NCBI GenBank assembly: GCA_033002965.1
Contig: JAURVB010012402.1
Coordinates: 20,150 to 84,149, forward strand
From: Piper betle
Taxonomy: Eukaryota > Streptophyta > Magnoliopsida > Piperales > Piperaceae
Direction of reading: 5' to 3'
Length of the DNA: 64,000 bases
Program-made: the position numbers and the translations under genes
Notes under the pieces: generated by a model
The model's database searches: none
What the model was told of the DNA's origin: nothing
Seen by the model: only the letters and a program-made list of their open reading frames with translations
Shown here: positions 61,220-64,000 of the stretch, piece by piece
Layout of the letters: each line of letters opens with the position of its first letter
Numbering within the stretch: the stretch's first letter is position 1

Positions 61220-62950
61220 CTACCCCTCCACAACCGAGAGCCAAAGCTACTTCTACCTCTGCATGCTTCCTCCTGTTCGGCACGCCGGAGAAAGAGAAGA
61301 GGCAGTGAAGAAGAAGAAGAAAGATTGGAACTTTCTTTCTCTGGTTTGATCGGAGATCCCGCCGGAGTTTCGCCGGAGCGTCGGCGGAGGAGATTGAAGC
61401 TTGGCGTCAAGTATTCAGGCCATGGGTTGCGGGGCGGGCGGCTTAATGAGGAAAAAGATGGAGTTTTGAGTAAGATTTATGAAAGTGAGGGGGTTTAGTG
61501 TAAATTATGGAGTTGTTTGGGGCAAAAGTCACGAAACACTTGGAGTCTTGGATGACCTCGTATTACCTGTCATTTTCGTTGGACGCCTTGGTCTCCTGTC
61601 CTTTTCTGTAAAAAAACTTTTAACCGCTACTCTTTTTTTAATCAGAAAATTTTAAAATAAATAAAAATTTAAACCGGCTTGAATATAAATGTGATCAGCA
61701 TTATTTTTATTTTGTATTGATCATTATATTTTTTATAATAGTCTATATTTATATCCAATTTTTTTGCTACCGCTAATAGTGGTCTAAAATTATTAATGAT
61801 CAACATTAAGAGGGCTGATCACTTGGCCGATTTGATTAAAATTAAATCGAATTATTTGCCCAATTAATCAAATTAAAGAGTTTAGCTAACAAAATAAAAA
61901 CTAAATTATAATTATTAACTTAACTGACCAAATTTATATTGGTTTGGTTTTAATTTAACTTCAACTAAACTAACCAAAAATAATTAATTGTGCTTTATAT
62001 CATTAAGTATTTATTCTTAAGTACATACTATAATCATTCTTAAGTTTTATTTAAGATATTATATGAATAATATTCAAAAAGTTATATAAATAATATTTTA
62101 ATTTAGGACATTATATTATAGGTACATAATATATAATATATTAAATTTTTATCTTTTACACATACATAAATAAATTATTTTTAATAAATTGAACCAAAAT
62201 ATTAATTATATAAATCTTTATTATATATTATGATAAATAGAGATACATAAATGCATATATACACTAAAAAAAATTAAGGAACTATTATAAATAAATAATT
62301 TTTTTATTTAGTTAATTTAATTGATTTTGACCGAAATTCGATAAAACTAACTAAATTAACTTTAGTTGATTTTTGGTTTCAACTAAACCGAACTAGTATT
62401 AAACCAAACTATCAAAATAAATTTTATTCAATTAATTTGATCGGATAACCAAATCATGCTCGCCCCAATTATCCATGGTTGACATCCACAACGGCACTTT
62501 CAGGCGTCACCAAAGCCACTCATAAATGAGCTCTTAGGAAAGCAAAAATTGTCAGCTCTTCTTATAGGAATGTAACTTTGGATGTACTTGTGATTATAAG
62601 CCAAAGCAAGTGTTCATAATAATTTTCACAAAAGTGAGACTTTCTTCAAACTTTGTGTTAGTTTGTGGCAATGCTTAGGCTCAATCATAAATCAAAACAT
62701 AGCCTACTTTAATTCTCCAAAAAATCTTCACGGGTCTTGTAATACTAGACTCTTAGGGAAAGCCCACATCTGCTCATACTTCTAACCATACAAAAGCTCG
62801 TCCACATCTGCTTGAAGCTTCCTCACATGCAGTTATACTTGTTTGATCACTGACCTGAGCACCTCGCCCAATCTCCGTCAGTCCATATTGGTTCTGATAA
62901 GCAACCATCAGTCCATATCGGTTCTGAGAAAGCAGCTTCTTTTGAGGATG
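61220..62950. other. Promoter of the GALT gene and AT-rich spacer
   Basis: 61220-61440 is the GC-rich and GAAGAA-rich leader of the GALT gene on the minus strand. From 61600 the sequence is AT-rich. At about 61800-62470 AACCAAAC/AACTAAACT-type words (inverted GGTTTGGTTT at one side, AAACCGAACT at the other) suggest another inverted-repeat element without coding capacity. Confidence 0.45.
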
Positions 62951-62955
62951 ACAAG

Positions 62956-63850
62956 GTTGGGCCTCTTAGGCCTTAATAGAAATTTGCAATAGGTATTATG
63001 AGTGAGTCTCTTTTACAACCAATATGTGATAAATTCAATAACTCCCATTCACACATCAGGCGATTCCAAAATTATCATCGTCTGACAATCTCCCTTTCAT
63101 TAGATGGCACCCACTTGACAAACTCCCGTTAAATCATCAGGTGGAACCCATAAAAGAGACAACTACAATTGCCACCTGGAAAACTCCCTTGGCAAACTCT
63201 CATTAAATCATCAGGCAAAACCCATAAAGGAGACAACCACAATCGCCGCCTAGCAAACTCCCTTTAAATTATTAAGTGGAACCCATAAAAGAGACAACTA
63301 CAATCGGCGTAGGCATAACCCGGCTCTGATACCACTATTGGGCCCTTTAGGCCCCAAAAAGGACTTATAATAGGTGTTAGGGGTGTTACAGGAAAGGGCC
63401 CCCAAAAAGACATGCAATATGAAAAAGACAACCACAATCGTCGCCTAGCAAACTCCCCTATGAAAGAGAAAACCACGATCACCGCTTGTACTCCCTCCCA
63501 TTAACCGTTAAATCATTAAGTGAAACCCATAAAGGAGACAACCCATAATTGGTGTAGGCATAACCCCATTAAAGTGAAACCCATAAAGGAGACAACCATG
63601 ATTGGTGTAGGCATAACCCGACTTTGATACCACTGTTGGGCCTTTTAGGCCCCTAAAGGGATTTGTTATAGGTGTTACGGGAAAGTGGCCCCCAAAGGAC
63701 TTGCAATAGGTGTTACAGGTCTCTCTTAATCTAGAAGCTAGCTCAGGAATATGGCTTTCTCATTAGCCTATATACAAGTCACCAACACCCTTTACGACCG
63801 ATGTGGGATAAATCCAAAAGAATAATCGGTAGTGTGTGCAAGCATCAACT
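62956..63850 (-). mobile_element. TRIM-like (miniature LTR) remnants in tandem
   Basis: Three related stretches start TTGGGCC-TTAGGCC near 62956, 63338 and 63634 and carry the word GCAATAGGTRTTA. The last two are directly preceded on the plus strand by GGCTCTGATACCAC or GACTTTGATACCAC, the complement of the tRNA-Met primer-binding site. This fits LTR / short internal / LTR units on the minus strand with no coding capacity. Between them lies a short repeat, CCCATAAARGAGACAAC, present at least five times (about 63149, 63218, 63279, 63524, 63570), plus degenerate forms. Near 63795 GACCGATGTGGGATAAATCC occurs, a word familiar from plant miniature LTR elements. Boundaries are approximate. Confidence 0.6.
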
Positions 63851-64000
63851 CATCTTCTCGCTTGGGATATTAGAAAAATGCGTCAGTAGACAAGAACTCG
63901 TGCTAGTTGAAGGAAGGGGGAGGTGGGGAGGAGGAGCTAGCCTCCGTCTCGGGATTATGAGAGGTCTCTTTGAGTATTGAAGAGCCGGTGGTGCAACTTC

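Overview
The window is nuclear DNA of a flowering plant. It carries spliced genes with GT-AG introns, plant-specific families (plasma-membrane H+-ATPase, tau-class GST, CHUP1-like, VIP5/RTF1, ELF5, hydroxyproline O-galactosyltransferase), a Ty1/copia retrotransposon with a tRNA-Met primer site, and long AT-rich spacers. The GC-rich intronless ribonucleotide-reductase ORF would suit a monocot, but the sequence alone does not settle the lineage.

Layout. 0-3 kb: a FAR1/MULE transposase remnant (-) and a broken alkaline-ceramidase gene (+). 4.1-6.1 kb: an intact single-exon VIP5/RTF1 gene (+). 7.6-13.4 kb: an intact 21-exon plasma-membrane H+-ATPase (-) with a possible 9-codon upstream ORF. 14.3-22.4 kb: spacer with fold-back repeats. 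22.4-23.4 kb: ribonucleotide reductase small subunit (-), frame-broken at its N-terminus, with an E2F-type site upstream. 24.5-24.9 kb: a thioredoxin pseudogene (-). 25.5-28.2 kb: a CHUP1-like gene (-). 30.5-33.4 kb: the 3' halves of a calcium-dependent protein kinase (-) and a BRUTUS-like RING protein (+), facing outward from one junction. 33.8-37.1 kb: a TTC38-like TPR gene (-). 38.8-45.0 kb: a degenerate copia element (-) inside older repetitive DNA. 47.3-48.5 kb: a nodulin-like/NFD4-like transporter pseudogene (+). 48.7-50.0 kb: a tau GST (-). 52.5-57.3 kb: ELF5/WBP11-like (+). 58.3-61.2 kb: a GALT-type hydroxyproline O-galactosyltransferase (-). 62.9-63.8 kb: small LTR (TRIM-like) remnants.

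The genes form no operon or pathway; this is ordinary eukaryotic gene order. I found no previously undescribed system. The most useful observations are regulatory (the H+-ATPase upstream ORF, the E2F site), structural (the double truncation at 31.4-32.1 kb, tandem repeats in the copia leader, fold-back and TRIM-like families) and one of quality. Several otherwise well-conserved genes are each broken by one missing base next to a short base run, which suggests consensus errors. Other genes carry multi-base or splice-site damage that looks real.
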